From: Cepaea nemoralis | Taxonomy: Eukaryota > Mollusca > Gastropoda > Stylommatophora > Helicidae | Length of the DNA stretch: 64,000 bases | Direction: 5' to 3' | NCBI GenBank assembly: GCA_014155875.1 | Contig: JACEFZ010027934.1 | Span: 124,001 to 188,000 of the forward strand | Shown here: positions 46,666 through 58,255 of the stretch, one piece after another | Position numbering within the stretch: position 1 is the stretch's first letter | Layout: the number at the start of each line of letters is the position of its first letter | Position numbers and translations under genes: made by a program | Notes under the pieces: generated by a model | The model's input: the letters and a program-made list of their open reading frames with translations, nothing else | What the model was told of the DNA's origin: nothing | Databases searched by the model: none

Positions 46666-48385
46666 GGAATGTTTTTTATGTTTTGTTTGGCTAGTTGTCG
46701 TTCGAGATAATTTACCATTATTATTGCCCTTGTTTTTTTTTTTAAAGGGGGCATGTAGTCTGTCCTGAGATAGTGTTCAAACAGGTTGCGACTGTATGTA
46801 TAATGATTGGTGGTGTCTTTGATTTCTTGTGGAAGATTGTTCCACAACTGAGTGGCAGAGTATGCTAAGCTTATTTTATATAACTCTATCCTAGGTTTAG
46901 GGACATAAAGTATATTTAGTCGTTCGCTATGTCTTGCGTTATATTTAAACAATGGCCAAAGGTAGCTTGAGGCATTCTGAAATAAGATTTTGTGAATTAG
47001 TTTAGCCTTATTAAAAAGTAGGCGTTTGTGGAGTGGCAGTAACTGAAAACGTTCATGTAGGTTAGAATTGTCTGTAAGCTTATCATCATTGATTAGACGC
47101 ACTGCCCTTTTCTGGAGTGAATAAAGGCGTTTTGTTATTGATTTGGAGCATCCATCCCAGATTGTGGAGCAATAATCAATATTTGTTTGTATGTGGGAAG
47201 TATAGAATATCTTTTTTTGTGGTTTCGTCGAGGAAATTTTTAATTTTGGCAAGTTGGTATACTTTTTTGGCTATTTGTTTAACTAGAGCATGAACATGGG
47301 AATTAAAGGATAGATTTTGATATATGATAAGACCCAGTGCCTTGTGCTCGGCTACACTATCTATAGGCGTGCTACCAATGTGCAGTTGAAGAGTTCTCTT
47401 CAAGTTTAGAGTGTGAAGTCTTTGCCTGGTTCCTATTAACATAGATTTTATTTTAGAAATGTTAATTTGCATGCTGTTTGCATGACTCCAGTTAACTACA
47501 CTATTTATTTCCTGTTGCAAGGATAATTCTAAAACATTACGATCAATAGCGTTTGTATATACTGTGCAGTTGTCTGCAAATAGATCGCAGGACGATGACA
47601 GATATAAGGGAAGATCATTTATATAAATGGCAAATAACAGAGGGCCAAGTATAGACCCCTGAGGTACTCCAGTATTAATAGTAATGGCTTGGGATAGAGA
47701 TTTATTGTGTGATACTACTTGATTTCTGTCTAATAAAATGAGTTTATTAATGTCACTATATTAAAGCTTACTTTCATTGTTTCTAGTTTTTTAATTAGGA
47801 TAGAATGATCTATCATATCGAATTCTTTTCTAAAGTCTATAAACATCGTTCTACATAGAGTATTGTTGTTAATATATTGATGCAAGGTTTCTATCATGTT
47901 TGTTAGGGCCGTATGACAGGAATATTTTGGCCGAAATCCTGACTGACTGTCAGCTATTAGTTTGTTGCGAACTAAGTGCTCTAGTGTTGTTTTGTGGATG
48001 TGCATTTATAGCGGTTTGGATAGTGAGGATAATATGGAAATTAGCCTATAATTACTCATGAGACGATCGTCTAGAGAACCAGCTTTTAAATGATTATACA
48101 CTTTAGCGATTTTAAAGGCTGATGGGAAGTGACCTATGGTGAGACATTGATTGTATATAAAAGTTAGTGACTCGTAGATCGCCGGTGCAGCATAGCGAAG
48201 GATCCGATTACTGATTCCATCTAGTCCTGATGAGTTATTGTTTTTTTTAGGTTACTGAGATGAGTAAATACTTCAGTGGTTGTCATTAGCGGTATGTTTG
48301 TGGAAATGTCTCCATAGCATTTGCTCTCACAGAGCTTCAGAGACTGAAGGTTATGGCAACTGTCTGCAACTGGAGAGGTATTTAG
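46666..48385 (-). mobile_element. LINE-F reverse transcriptase, inactive
   Basis: Minus-strand frames in order: GLDGISNRILRYAAPAIYES (about 48200), NYRLISILSSLSKPL then a stop (48010), DSQSGFRPKYSCHTALTNM, FIDFRKEFDMIDH (47820), GSILGPLLFAIYINDLPLYL, FADNCTVY at about 47566-47590, ISKIKSMLIGTRQRL and a C terminus with HIQTNIDYCSTIWDGCSKSI and LPLHKRLLFNKAKL. The catalytic FADD reads FADN, and stops and frameshifts occur. It resembles jockey/CR1/L2-type LINEs. Confidence 0.85.
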
Positions 48386-50450
48386 CTAAAATCCAAACAT
48401 TTATCACTCTCCCGATTCCCCCTCCCCCCTCTCTATTTCTCTCTCCCCTCCTCTAATGTCTGGGCAGAGAATGGAAGGTCTAGCTTGTTGGACAACGGAG
48501 AACAATAGGAAGCACTGTGACATATTCTTCGGCCATTAGGAATCGTAAAATGTAGGCGGTAAGATCATTGTCCTGACAAACTGTTAAATTAAGAATATGC
48601 CAAGTATGATACTTATACTGGTACAGCAAAACAATAAACACAGCGGTTACGATGGGAGACTGAAATGCGAGGAAGACAATCGCAGAATGTGAGGTACATA
48701 GACTGATTAATTACACAACAGCACAACAACTGACATAAACTTTGCTTCACCCACAGCGAAAGGGGATTCACTATAATTAAATACACCACACTAAGTAAAT
48801 TTTAGATGTACAAATTCACTGGAATATAACTTGCACCAACACCGTATACTCTGAAGATGTCGTTTCAGGTTTCTTTGCATTTATGTGTCGATTTGTTTCT
48901 TCAAATATTTACAGAGTTCGTTCGAATGTCCCTTTCGTATTGCAATGTCCTATGTAGGATACCCGGTAGAATAGCTCAACGGGTAATTGCCACTTTCATT
49001 TGCATATTATTTTTGGCATTGTGTGAAATTATATAATACTCTAACTTGAGTGAATAGCCGCTGTTATGTCCATACATGCAGAGAAATCTCAGTTGCACCT
49101 CCCTGGGGTAGATGACCCGAAACAGCAAATGTGGCAAACGCAGATCTGAGGACTGGGTATCTGGCAGGTTAAGTTGACACCCCTGAAGTGCAGTTTGCTG
49201 TCAGCGAGTGTACCACAGAGCAGGGTTCTCCATGATCCTGGCAACTTAACTGAGTTCCAGCAAAACCTAGGTTTAGACCAAGCACAGGTTTAGATCAAAC
49301 ACGGAGCGCAATGTAAATTTCCGTTCACTGAGCATTAAAATTGCGGAATATATCGCGAAACGAAGCAAATAACACGATGACACTAGTATGGCGATATATT
49401 ATCCTTCTGTCCAAATGGGAGGTCACATGTGGCGGTATATTATCCTTCTGCACTGAATCAGTGAACAGGTTGCTAAAGTCTGATGACGCAATCTTCAGTC
49501 ATGTGGACGTGGAGGTCAGGGGAAAACAACCATATTATGCATTCTAAGAAACTTAGATATAAAGCTGATTGGGTATGGGACTGCAGGGGTCAGGAACATG
49601 CAAGAGATGGACATACTTTTCAGCCGGACATGATGAGAGCGAAGTATTGCACAGGATGTGCTAAGCTGGGACATACAGGAAAACACATACAGAGATATGT
49701 TACACATGGTCAGTGAGATAGACGATAAGTTTAATTACAGAAGCCACAAACAATACGTTGCAAGATTTATTGCCTGGTATATTTCGATGCATTTCGTTAG
49801 TCGCACACTACATAATTACATATCATATGAATTGAATAGATGAATAATACTCTACCTGAAACACTTTCAACACACATTCACAGGTATTGTTCGATTGAGG
49901 AGCGTCTGGTATCGCCACGGTCATTTCACATTTACAACAAAGTCTTTTCGTTTGCATAACACCGTCTGGAACCGTTTAATTGCAAACACAATGTTGATTC
50001 CATCTGTCTTTAAATTCACTAAGTGAATACACTCTTTTGAAAGACGATAACAACATACGTTTCTAGGGAAGGTTTTCTTCAGTGTCAAACTGGAAAAATC
50101 ACAATCACTTTGAAAATCAAACAATAGCATTGAACATTGGAAATATAAAATAACTAGCAAAATTATAGACGCTTCTCCCAACGTAAAGTAAAGAAGGAAT
50201 ATACAATACATGTGTTCAACTGATATTGTCAACAAACGTGGAATCGTAAAAACGAGATACCCCTCACGTGTTTTGATAAATGGCATGGGAGATCATGACC
50301 CTTCGTAACACTCGCTCTCTACTGCAGTGTGCCAACTGATGTCTGTCAATGCCACAGTCACAGATTGCATATTTTCCATTATTATCTCAGCTGTTCTAGA
50401 TCTCAGAAAGTTTCCAGGTGGCACAATACGTGGCAATCCGAGACATCCTG
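48386..50450. other. Unassigned stretch
   Basis: A pyrimidine-rich run lies at 48405-48460. Short frames at 49341-49716 have no recognisable domain. No repeat family was matched. Confidence 0.4.
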
Positions 50451-50454
50451 GGGA

Positions 50455-50567
50455 GACATTAGTTTCTGGGACAGTCTGGGCAGACACTAGTCTCTGGGAC
50501 AGTCTGGGTAGACACTAGTCTGTGGGACATCCTGGGCAGACAATAGTCTGTGGGACATACTGGAAGA
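50455..50567. repeat. 28-bp tandem repeat, 4 copies
   Basis: GGACAGTCTGGGTAGACACT plus AGTCTCTG, with GGACATCCTGGG variants. Confidence 0.85.
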
Positions 50568-51299
50568 ATAATAACAGTAACAATTTATACACTAACCAGT
50601 CTTAGTACATCTATCCACAAAATGTCAAGGTTATATTTGTTTTGCAGTCACGCTGTATGCAGATGCACATATCAATAAATCCGCATCAACACTTTAACAG
50701 CCAGTGAAAGTGCAATCACAAGATTACCAGGCATATGTCAGCCGGCCTACTCTAGTCTGAAACAATGCTGGGACATCCGGTCTCTGACGAGCACCGAAAC
50801 TATACTCTTGAAATAAATTAGTGAAACTTGATAGATTCCTTGTGCCATAAACGATTACTGCGTCTCGCCCTAAATCATACATTGTGGCATGGGATTTCTA
50901 TAACAAACCAGCGACCACTTGATTGTAAACTTGCACGTAGTACACCAATGTTCAACTAAGAATAGTGTTTGCCAACATTGGCATTGTAACATTGCACGTT
51001 ATACACCATTGACGGATTAAGTCGGTACATTATTTGTCCAGATAGGGATTGTAACATTGCACGGAGTTCACCAATGAGGAACTAACTCTTTGAACTGTTT
51101 ATCCAAATGGATGTTCGTCCATCACGAGTGATGAGGACCATTCATTCATTGCATCTTTGATTTGATGAAGAACGAATGACTTGCTCTTTAGTTTGGATTA
51201 TAGCGAGGTAGTGGTCGCGCAACTCCGTCGACCTCGCTCCCTCGTCTGCGTCCATCTGGTTCCAGTGGCGAGCATGGCAAGCAGTGGACGTTAGGCTGC

Positions 51300-51447
51300 C
51301 ACGGCCAGTTATCCCTGTATATATTGTCTCTCGAGAGCCTCGTGCAAACGGCCCTTCCGTCAATTCCTTTAATTTTCAGTTTTAAGACAAGCGTAGCGAC
51401 AGCGAATGAGCGTATGACTACTGATAGGATCAACCAGATATCCATCG
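51300..51447 (-). pseudogene. Chimeric rRNA-like patch (18S and 28S pieces)
   Basis: The minus strand reads CTGGTTGATCCTATCAGTAG and TCATACGCT (18S 5' end, at 51409-51437), then GCTTGTCTTAAAA, then ACTGAAAATTAAAGGAATTG and ACGGAAGGGC (central 18S, about 51351-51381), then ACAGGGATAACTGGC and GTGGCAGCC (28S domain V, about 51294-51321). In true rRNAs these are more than 1 kb apart or on another molecule. Differences (e.g. CCTATC for CCTGCC) show it is not a functional rRNA gene. Confidence 0.65.
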
Positions 51448-51874
51448 GATAGATGGGCTGTCCGCCAGAACAGACCAAACACACATGCGGCTAGCGAGAT
51501 TCTACCACAGAAGATATTGCTTGTCTAAGTTGCGAACAAATCTGCCGATTTACGGCCGAGCCTCAGCAGATCGCAATGCATATGACTGATGGCAGGACAG
51601 ACTATGCACGCACACGCAAGCCAAGAGACAAGGTGATACATGCAAAACCACTGGACGCCTACCGACGAGCTTTCAAGCTACGCCGGCAGGACTGACCGAA
51701 AAGCTATACCAGTTTACTGACTGCAGGCCCACTACTCATCGAGAGGGAGAGTGGGCGCTTATCGAGACTTTGTCGAACGGTCGTACAAATTTGCTCTTTT
51801 GCCCGCTCAAACCACGACCCTGGCTGCACGATGCGGTTACATTCTCGAAACGCCTGCCTCGCTAACTTGCGTTG

Positions 51875-52443
51875 GCTGGGAAGATCCCATTTTGGTGCAC
51901 CTCACACAGCCATCCTAGACAACGAACGCTACACGCGGCTAGGAAGATCCCATTTTAGTGCACCTCACACAGCCATCCGAGACAACGAACGCTGGACGCG
52001 GCTGGGAAGATTCAATTTTGGTGCACCTCACACAGCCATCCGAGACAACGAACGCTACACGCGGCTAGGAAGATCCCATTTTAGTGCACCTCACACAGCC
52101 ATCCTAGACAACGAACGCTGGACGCGGCTGGGAAGATCCCATTTTGGTGCACCTCACACAGCCATCCGAGACAACGAACGCTGGACGCGGCTGGGAAGAT
52201 TCCATTTTGGTGCACCTCACACAGCCATCCGAGACAACGAACGCTGGACGCGGCTGGGAAGATTCCATTTTGGTGCACCTCACACAGCCATCCGAGACAA
52301 CGAACGCTGGACGCGGCTGGGAAGATTCCATTTTGGTGCACCTCACACAGCCATCCGAGACAACGAACGCTGGACGCGGCTGGGAAGATTCCATTTTGGT
52401 GCACCTCACACAGCCATCCGAGACAACGAACGCTGGACGCGGA
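51875..52443. repeat. 63-bp minisatellite, 9 copies
   Basis: The unit is CTGGGAAGATTCCATTTTGG, TGCACCTCACACAGCCATCC, GAGACAACGAACGCTGGACG, CGG. The period is 21 codons and lacks stops in several frames, giving long open frames on both strands. Confidence 0.95.
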
Positions 52444-52474
52444 ACTGATCTTGCGAACCAGACCAGCCTTCACG

Positions 52475-52545
52475 TGATTGCAACATTGCACGTAGTAGTG
52501 ATTGCAACATTGCACGTAGTAGTGATTGCAACATTGTACATGGTA
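52475..52545. repeat. 22-bp tandem repeat, 3 copies
   Basis: GTGATTGCAACATTGCACGTAGTA repeated, leading into the fourth copy of the 65-bp repeat. Confidence 0.85.
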
Positions 52546-52874
52546 CACCAATGAGGAACTAACTCAATGAACTGTTTGTCCAGATAGCCATATTTCTTCT
52601 GTATAGTACTTTTTGCGGACGATAAAGCAAGCACTAATAGCAAAATCAGATGCGGAATTACAAGATTAAATAAATAGTCTAAACGAAGTGTGTAAGGAAC
52701 ATAACATGACACTTAGCATCAGTAGCAGGCCAGCATGGCTGAATGGCTGAGAACGCGTGTTCTTAAACATCCGGTGTACTGATACCGAGGTAAGGAGTTT
52801 AACCCCTATACATCGGACAGTTGGACTAAAATGTTGACCTCTCATCCTTAACTTAGAATCGCAACTTACAAGTA

Positions 52875-53736
52875 CAGTTACACTTCCATTAGTCGTCACT
52901 CGTGCAACCGTCAGTTTCTGTTATTCGTCATCGTAAAAGAAAATCGTGAGAATCAACAAAAGGATGCTATTTTCAATGTCGCTGGCTAACCTTAACCTGG
53001 TTAACCTTGTCACTGACTGGGCTAACCTTACAGTGTCTCATCTGAAGTATGTGCGGAATAAACTCCTGCCTAAACCTATTGCCGAAACTGAAGGAGCTGA
53101 GACTGTTAGTGTTGACGAAACTGTGCAACTGTGTAGCAATGTAGGACTAAACAGTGAAAACAATACGTCAGAAGAAGTATTAGATTGGTTGGAATGTGAC
53201 AAAACGGATGGAGGGTTTGATATTTTGAACGATGATGAAATTATTTCTAGTGTGACAACCATTGAAGAAGAAGAAATTGATGACGATGAAGGATCAGTTC
53301 TTAACAAAAAACCTACAACTAGCAAATCAGAAGCAGAAACAATGTTATCAAAGTGCATCGACTGGTTTGAAATGCAAGAGGAGGAAAATGCAACACAGAT
53401 CCTACTTCTGCGTAAGATAGAAACATCGCCTCGCCCGAGCCTCAAAGTCACAAAAGGAGATGACAGATTATTTTAAAGTAACGTAGGTTTATAGTATTAT
53501 AATACATTTCTGTATATTACTACTTTTATATTGAATTTTATATTGATAGTTTTGTAAAATTAAATACAATATGTTTACATTATTCCCCTTTAAAGCATTT
53601 TATTTTCATTTTCGTCCCAAGCCCGCTGTAAAATCACGTAACTGTACATATGTATTAAGGGATTTCTTTTATCAGTCTATTATGTTTTCCGTCACAACCC
53701 TGGTCCCGACGGTGACGGTTAATCGAAGTTGTAATG
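52875..53736 (+). mobile_element. Pogo/Tigger-type DNA element, 862 bp
   Basis: TA flanks both ends (52873-52874, 53737-53738), and removing element plus one TA restores SINE sequence AAG-TA-CCTCTGAAG exactly. The ends CAGTTACACTTCCATTAGTC and (inverted) CATTACAACTTCGATTAACC are similar inverted repeats. Confidence 0.82.
52946..53476 (+). CDS. Tigger-like transposase C-terminal remnant
   Basis: The 176-codon frame has VLDWLECDKTDGGFDILNDD followed by EIISSV, then SKSEAETMLSKCIDWFEMQE and LLRKIETSPRP. Acidic WL...D...LTDEEI-type and LLxLRK-type segments are typical of the C terminus of pogo/Tigger (CENP-B-like) transposases. The HTH DNA-binding and DDE domains are missing, so it cannot transpose DNA. 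Its first 20 codons may be non-native sequence. Domestication is possible but nothing here shows it. Confidence 0.6.
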   Translation: MRINKRMLFSMSLANLNLVNLVTDWANLTVSHLKYVRNKLLPKPIAETEGAETVSVDETVQLCSNVGLNSENNTSEEVLDWLECDKTDGGFDILNDDEIISSVTTIEEEEIDDDEGSVLNKKPTTSKSEAETMLSKCIDWFEMQEEENATQILLLRKIETSPRPSLKVTKGDDRLF

Positions 53737-54707
53737 TACCTCTGAAGTCGGAGTGGGTTCGCCAGATGGCGAGGGACACTTTTAATGGGGAAAGCTAATC
53801 AACACGCAAAATTCAGTCCAGCACTACCGGAAGTATATGGACTACACTTAAGTTCATAGCGGGCGAGCGCAAAACAAAGACAAATTTGAAAAAACAAAGA
53901 AAAAAAAAAGCTTCAGTAAAATAAAGGTAATGATTATAACCAAAGAAAAACAAAATAACAAAGATTTATCTAAAAGACCACCCCCTGAAACAAGTAAAGC
54001 GCTTTAAGTATGATATCATAAAATGGAAAATCAGAAGACGAGATCGCAAATAGATACAATAAGGCAAACAACTCATTGGACATTTGGCACCAATACTAAA
54101 GAACAAACATGTATCAATAGTTACTCAGAAAGCACTTTACAACACAATCTTCCTACCAACTCTGTGCTACTAATGTCAAACCTGGACAATGACAGAAAAA
54201 GAGGGGAAGAAAACAGAAATGAGATTTCCGAGAAGAATACTCAATGTATCTAAAAGAAAGAAGATCAGAAATGAAGAAACCTGGAGTAAAGTGGGGGTTA
54301 CAGTAGAGTTAGATTTCATCAGAAAACATCAAGTTAAATGGTTTTGTCATATAACCAGATTACTAACTAACAGTATACCAAAACAAGCAATGATGCACAG
54401 ACTAAATGAAAGCAGAAGAAGAGGCCGGCCACGTAAACGATGGTCGGAGGGAATAGCAGAGACCATGGGAATCTCGATACACAAAGCCTATAAACGGACA
54501 TTCTCCCTCTGTTTATGACTCCCCTGGATGCGGTGACGATACCGCAATGTACAAGAGGAACAATATGAGATAAGATGAGATAAATTCTATTGCTTGAAGT
54601 CTAACGACAACCGGTACAGGCGTGGATGTCTCGTCACAGTCATATTTCAATATAAACTTCTGTACACATGTTTGATTTAGGAACACAAAGTTCTAAGAAA
54701 ATCCGGC

Positions 54708-55440
54708 TGCTGTTGAGGCTGAAGTACAAGCGTTGATTTTCGAGAATTCGCTAGACGGTGACGCGGTCATCTACACAGATGGGTCGGTCGTCCGACATGT
54801 GAGAAGCTCATGGGCCTTTACAGCTTGGGCCGGAGGGAGAATTGTGAAGGAGGACTCTGGGGCTTTCACTGAAACCACAAGTAGCCTGACCATGGAAGTC
54901 ATGGCAGTAAGTAAAGCAATAACATGGCTCGAGACACAGACATTCACTAGGGCTTGTTTCCTTAGCGACTCAACATGATCAAGAGGATAGAGGAGGGGTC
55001 GATCCGAAGAGAATGGTTGCTGCCTCTGGAGCGGTCTCGACTGGCAAAGATTAGTTTCATCTTCGTGCCAGGGCATGCGGGAGTACAAGGAAATGAGCAG
55101 GCTGACAAGCTCGCAGGTGAGGCTACTGTGGAGGGCGGACGCGCCATGGACCAGGCCGACATTCTGAATGCTCTACGAGAAGTAAGACTTTTGCGAGAAC
55201 CAAGTGATGACTGTGAATCTACAACAATGGCCAGACTGCGAGAGCAGCAAATTAAAAGAGGGGTGGCCAAACAAGAACACTACGCAGGAAGCCAAAGAAG
55301 ATTGATAAACCAACACAGAACTGGCGTCGTTAGACGCTACACGTTGCGGGATTTGCTGAGGAGGGGATCCGAGCACTTATGGACTGAATGGTTCGATGTG
55401 CAATGAGGATGATCTGTCGACTAACTAACTAACTAACTAG
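54708..55440 (+). mobile_element. RNase H LINE 3' fragment with (CTAA)n tail
   Basis: RNase H motifs occur in order: DGDAVIYTDGSV, SSLTMEVMAVSKAITWLE, CFLSDS, then after a frameshift near 54970 ISFIFVPGHAGVQGNEQADK. The active-site D, E, D and the late HxGxxGNEQAD block are visible. The C terminus ends HLWTEWFDVQ and the tail GACTAACTAACTAACTAAC. The reverse transcriptase is missing. Confidence 0.85.
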
Positions 55441-56544
55441 CACTGTTCTGTCAGTGTGAATATGAATAATTACACTCCGGATATGTCCTTAGCTGCTCTG
55501 ATACACCCACCGACTGGTGCCGGGGAAGAAAACAAAGATTAAAATGATATGAGAAAATCCATGTTGCGGAGCTTAAGGAGCGAACTAGACACATTATAAA
55601 GAATCATAGACCGAGGGAAGGCCAGACGGACACACAATCAGATTGCTACTGGTACCCCTTGGTTTGGGGCTCTTCGCTGGCAGCTGCAGATTAAGACGGA
55701 ACCGAGTGCTGTGATGTCCGTTTTTGAATCAACGTATCTCAACTCTGGCGAATCAAGGAGTGGGGGTTAAACGCTATCGCTGGATAGAGCTCACAATGAG
55801 AACACCATTATTTAATTACTAGTAAGAACATTTGGTATAAACTATAACGCACAACAACACCTTTTTCTAATTACTATTAAGAACATTTATTATAAACTAT
55901 AACACACAGAGAACATCTTCTAATTGCGAATAAGAACATTTAAGACTTTAATGTAACTTTAATTTTATCTATTCACTTTAAATTAACCATCTTAATAACA
56001 ACATGATATGACACTACTGTGATTAGAACATTTCAGTATATTAAACCACAATAAGTATCAAAATTATACTATGATTCAATCAACATCTTATCACAAATAC
56101 ACACATTCCAACGAGCAACATGGTAGGGATTGTGGCGACTGATAATATTTTGTGGAACAGCTATTCCAAAGTCAATGACCAACTTGACTGTTAGATCGAT
56201 ATCTCAGTAATATTGAAATATTTGATCAGCTTCATACAAGTTATACCCAGCTGCCCCTTATACCGAAAGCCAACTTTATATCCAGCCCACTGTATCCAGA
56301 CCCCCAGCAGCAGACAACTGCTGTCTGTGCCGTAGATGTTATGTCACTTCACAATTAAGACATCAAGTCTCCGTAGTGACTATCGTCCTCCCTACTCCGT
56401 CCCAATATCTCCGACTATTCTGCCTGTATGTTAGTTTCGGTGATTCCTGGATCATCTGTGGTTGTTTCATTGCAGTTGTCACTGAAATTAGATGCACAAT
56501 AACCATGAATTATAAATGTTATTCAGTTATATGCTTGTAAGCTG
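55441..56544. other. AT-rich stretch with a LINE 3' remnant
   Basis: 55600-55780 matches the repeat at 5440-5640. 55820-55950 holds two to three loose copies of ATTACTA.TAAGAACATTTAT. Nothing else is recognised. Confidence 0.45.
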
Positions 56545-57045
56545 GTCTCCCTGGTCGAGGAGTTAGCAGCTTTCTCCGTAACCCCGAATACTCTCGTAGT
56601 TGACGTGAGTGCACGAGAATTGGAAGCGGTTCGAGTCGCGCCAGTGACTTATGAGAGTATGTAACCGGTTACTCAGAAAGCAATGGCAAACTACTGAGCG
56701 TAATCTTGCCAAGAAATCAACAATCAGCTGAAAGATGCTGATGTTGACAGCAATGTCCTATAAAGGATATGCAAAACATTTTTTTTATTTGCTTGTATGC
56801 CGGTCTCCCTGGCCTAGGGGTTAAACGACTTTCTCCGTAATCCCGTTTACCCACGTAGGGTAACGCAGCGCGCGAGAATTGGTAGCGGTTCTCGCCGCGT
56901 TGGTGACTTACGGGATAAGAGAGCCGGCCGCTCAGAAAGCAATGGCAAAAACTACTGAGCGTAATCTTGCCAAGTAATCAATGACAGCGGTAAAATGCTC
57001 GTGTTGACAGCGATGTCATGTAAAAGGATATGCGAAAAACAAAAC
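56545..57045 (+). mobile_element. Two tandem SINEs, family 2
   Basis: Copies at 56545-56788 and 56790-57045 each have CCGGTCTCCCTGG with a gene-like GGTTCGAGTCGCG / GGTTCTCGCCGCG B-box, then GCTCAGAAAGCAATGGCAAA, ACTACTGAGCGTAATCTTGC and AAGGATATGC. They are about 80% alike, so the pair probably arose by two insertions rather than recent duplication. Confidence 0.8.
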
Positions 57046-57201
57046 TGCTTGTAAGGATGTACATGTATTTGTAAGCGTGTCTCCACAAGACCGGACATAC
57101 TGTTTTGTTTCCTGTTATATGACATCCTTCAGTTGCCAGGCTCTGTCTTATTCATTCAAACATGTGAGTTGTTCAGACGTTTCACAGTAAATGAACAAGA
57201 C

Positions 57202-57342
57202 CCCCGGGAAGGTTAACCCGGTCAACAAATGCCCGCAGAAGTCGGATGTGTCGGCCTAACGGCGCAAGAACGCAGCTCTGCTGTAAACAGGCACAACGCA
57301 GTCACATCCGGGAAAAAAATCCGGATGAACGCAGAAGAAGAA
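57202..57342 (+). mobile_element. (GAA)n-tailed retroelement, 141-bp copy
   Basis: GAACAAGAC flanks it (57193-57201 and 57343-57351). The sequence is close to the copy at 9521-9666. Confidence 0.88.
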
Positions 57343-57351
57343 GAACAAGAC

Positions 57352-58189
57352 AAACAGTTTATTACGAAAGCATTTTTCGAATTCCATTTTTGTTTTAATT
57401 TGCTCAAATATAATGTCGCGTTAGTAATTAGGCAGTTTCAGCCGGTTTTAAGCAAGCAGACAGAGTTCGTGTTAAAATTAAAATTACCACGAAGTTAACA
57501 GATGCTTCCCATTCAAACAGTGTATATGACTATGTGTTTTAATTATTTTCGGTAGAGTATTATGAATTATTCATTTCATGTAATATATACCTCTGCAGCA
57601 TGCACCCGAAGAAATGCACGGAATATGTCTGGCAATAAATCGTGCAAACGTATTGTTTCTGGCTTATGTGTTTACATTTCACTTGAGTGTTTACAGACAA
57701 CTACAAGTCTATTGAGTTGTAATAAATGTTAATTCACTTCACTTCATTGTGCCACAATTCTTCTATACATGGAAACTAATATAGTTTGAAGACGAGCCCC
57801 AGAACTAAACATGCAAGAATCTGAAAGAACTATATGTCTCGAATAGTGTCAAAGCCTCCCCTCCCCACCCAGCCCCCTTTCCATGTTGAATTGTACTGAT
57901 CTCTTGTGCATTCCAATCTCGTCAGGACCAGCCATTACCTTTCCGCTAACATATATTTATTTATTGCGACGATTTTTTAAGAAATCCCAGACGTTCCTGG
58001 TACAACCAATGACATGGTTTATTATAGTTGTATAAGGTCGCGACAACAAGACCTGGAGCCAAAACTAAACAATGTGAATCTAGGTCCCGTCGTAAATTTC
58101 TCTAAATGTCTCTAAATCTCTCTAAATGTCGTGTGAGGTGAGATCACGCCCTCCGGCCACCACTTCATTTTTTTTAAACACCTTTTAAC
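57352..58189. other. Unassigned stretch
   Basis: No gene or repeat family is recognised; base composition is AT-rich. Confidence 0.4.
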
Positions 58190-58255
58190 GGTGTGTGTGT
58201 GTGTGTGTGTGCGTGCTGTGCGTGCGTGCGTGTGTGTATGTGTGTGTGTGTGTGG
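58190..58255. repeat. (GT)n microsatellite
   Basis: Imperfect GT/GC dinucleotide run. Confidence 0.95.

Larger units (their letters stand above)
50925..52590. repeat. About 65-bp direct repeats split by a 1.4-kb block
   Basis: Copies start ATTGTAACATTGCACG near 50926, 50990 and 51049 and again at 52524. The third and fourth share ACCAATGAGGAACTAACTC and GAACTGTTT.TCCA. The block 51115-52480 lies between them. Confidence 0.7.
52725..53908 (+). mobile_element. SINE family 1, inside LINE-C and interrupted by a pogo-type element
   Basis: The SINE (about 320 bp without its insertion) runs from GGCCAGCATGGCTGAATGG to an A-rich tail. AGCATCAGTA (52715-52724) and AGCTTCAGTA (53909-53918) are its target duplication, with one mismatch. 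Confidence 0.88.
52590..54545 (+). mobile_element. LINE-C fragment, interrupted by a SINE
   Basis: The first part (52590-52724) has TTTTTGCGGACGATAAA (FADD region) and GTGTGTAAGGAACATAACAT as at 1076-1330. The second part (53909-54545) carries the C terminus: EMRFPRRILNVSKRKKIRNE, LDFIRKHQVKWFCHI, RRRGRPRKRWSEGIAETMGI, and an AGATAAGATGAGATAA tail. Frameshifts and stops are frequent. Confidence 0.85.

Noticed and set aside
49483..49716. Possible CCHC-like zinc knuckle (CTGCAKLGHTGKH)
   Set aside because: Spacing lacks the final cysteine and no flanking gag or nucleic-acid-binding context exists.
51160..51180. GATGAAGAACG resembling the 5.8S rRNA motif, near the rRNA-like patch
   Set aside because: Only 11 bases match and on the opposite strand; chance is likely.
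52946..53476. A host gene encoding an acidic 176-residue protein
   Set aside because: It lies wholly within an element bounded by TA duplications and inverted ends, and resembles a transposase C terminus.
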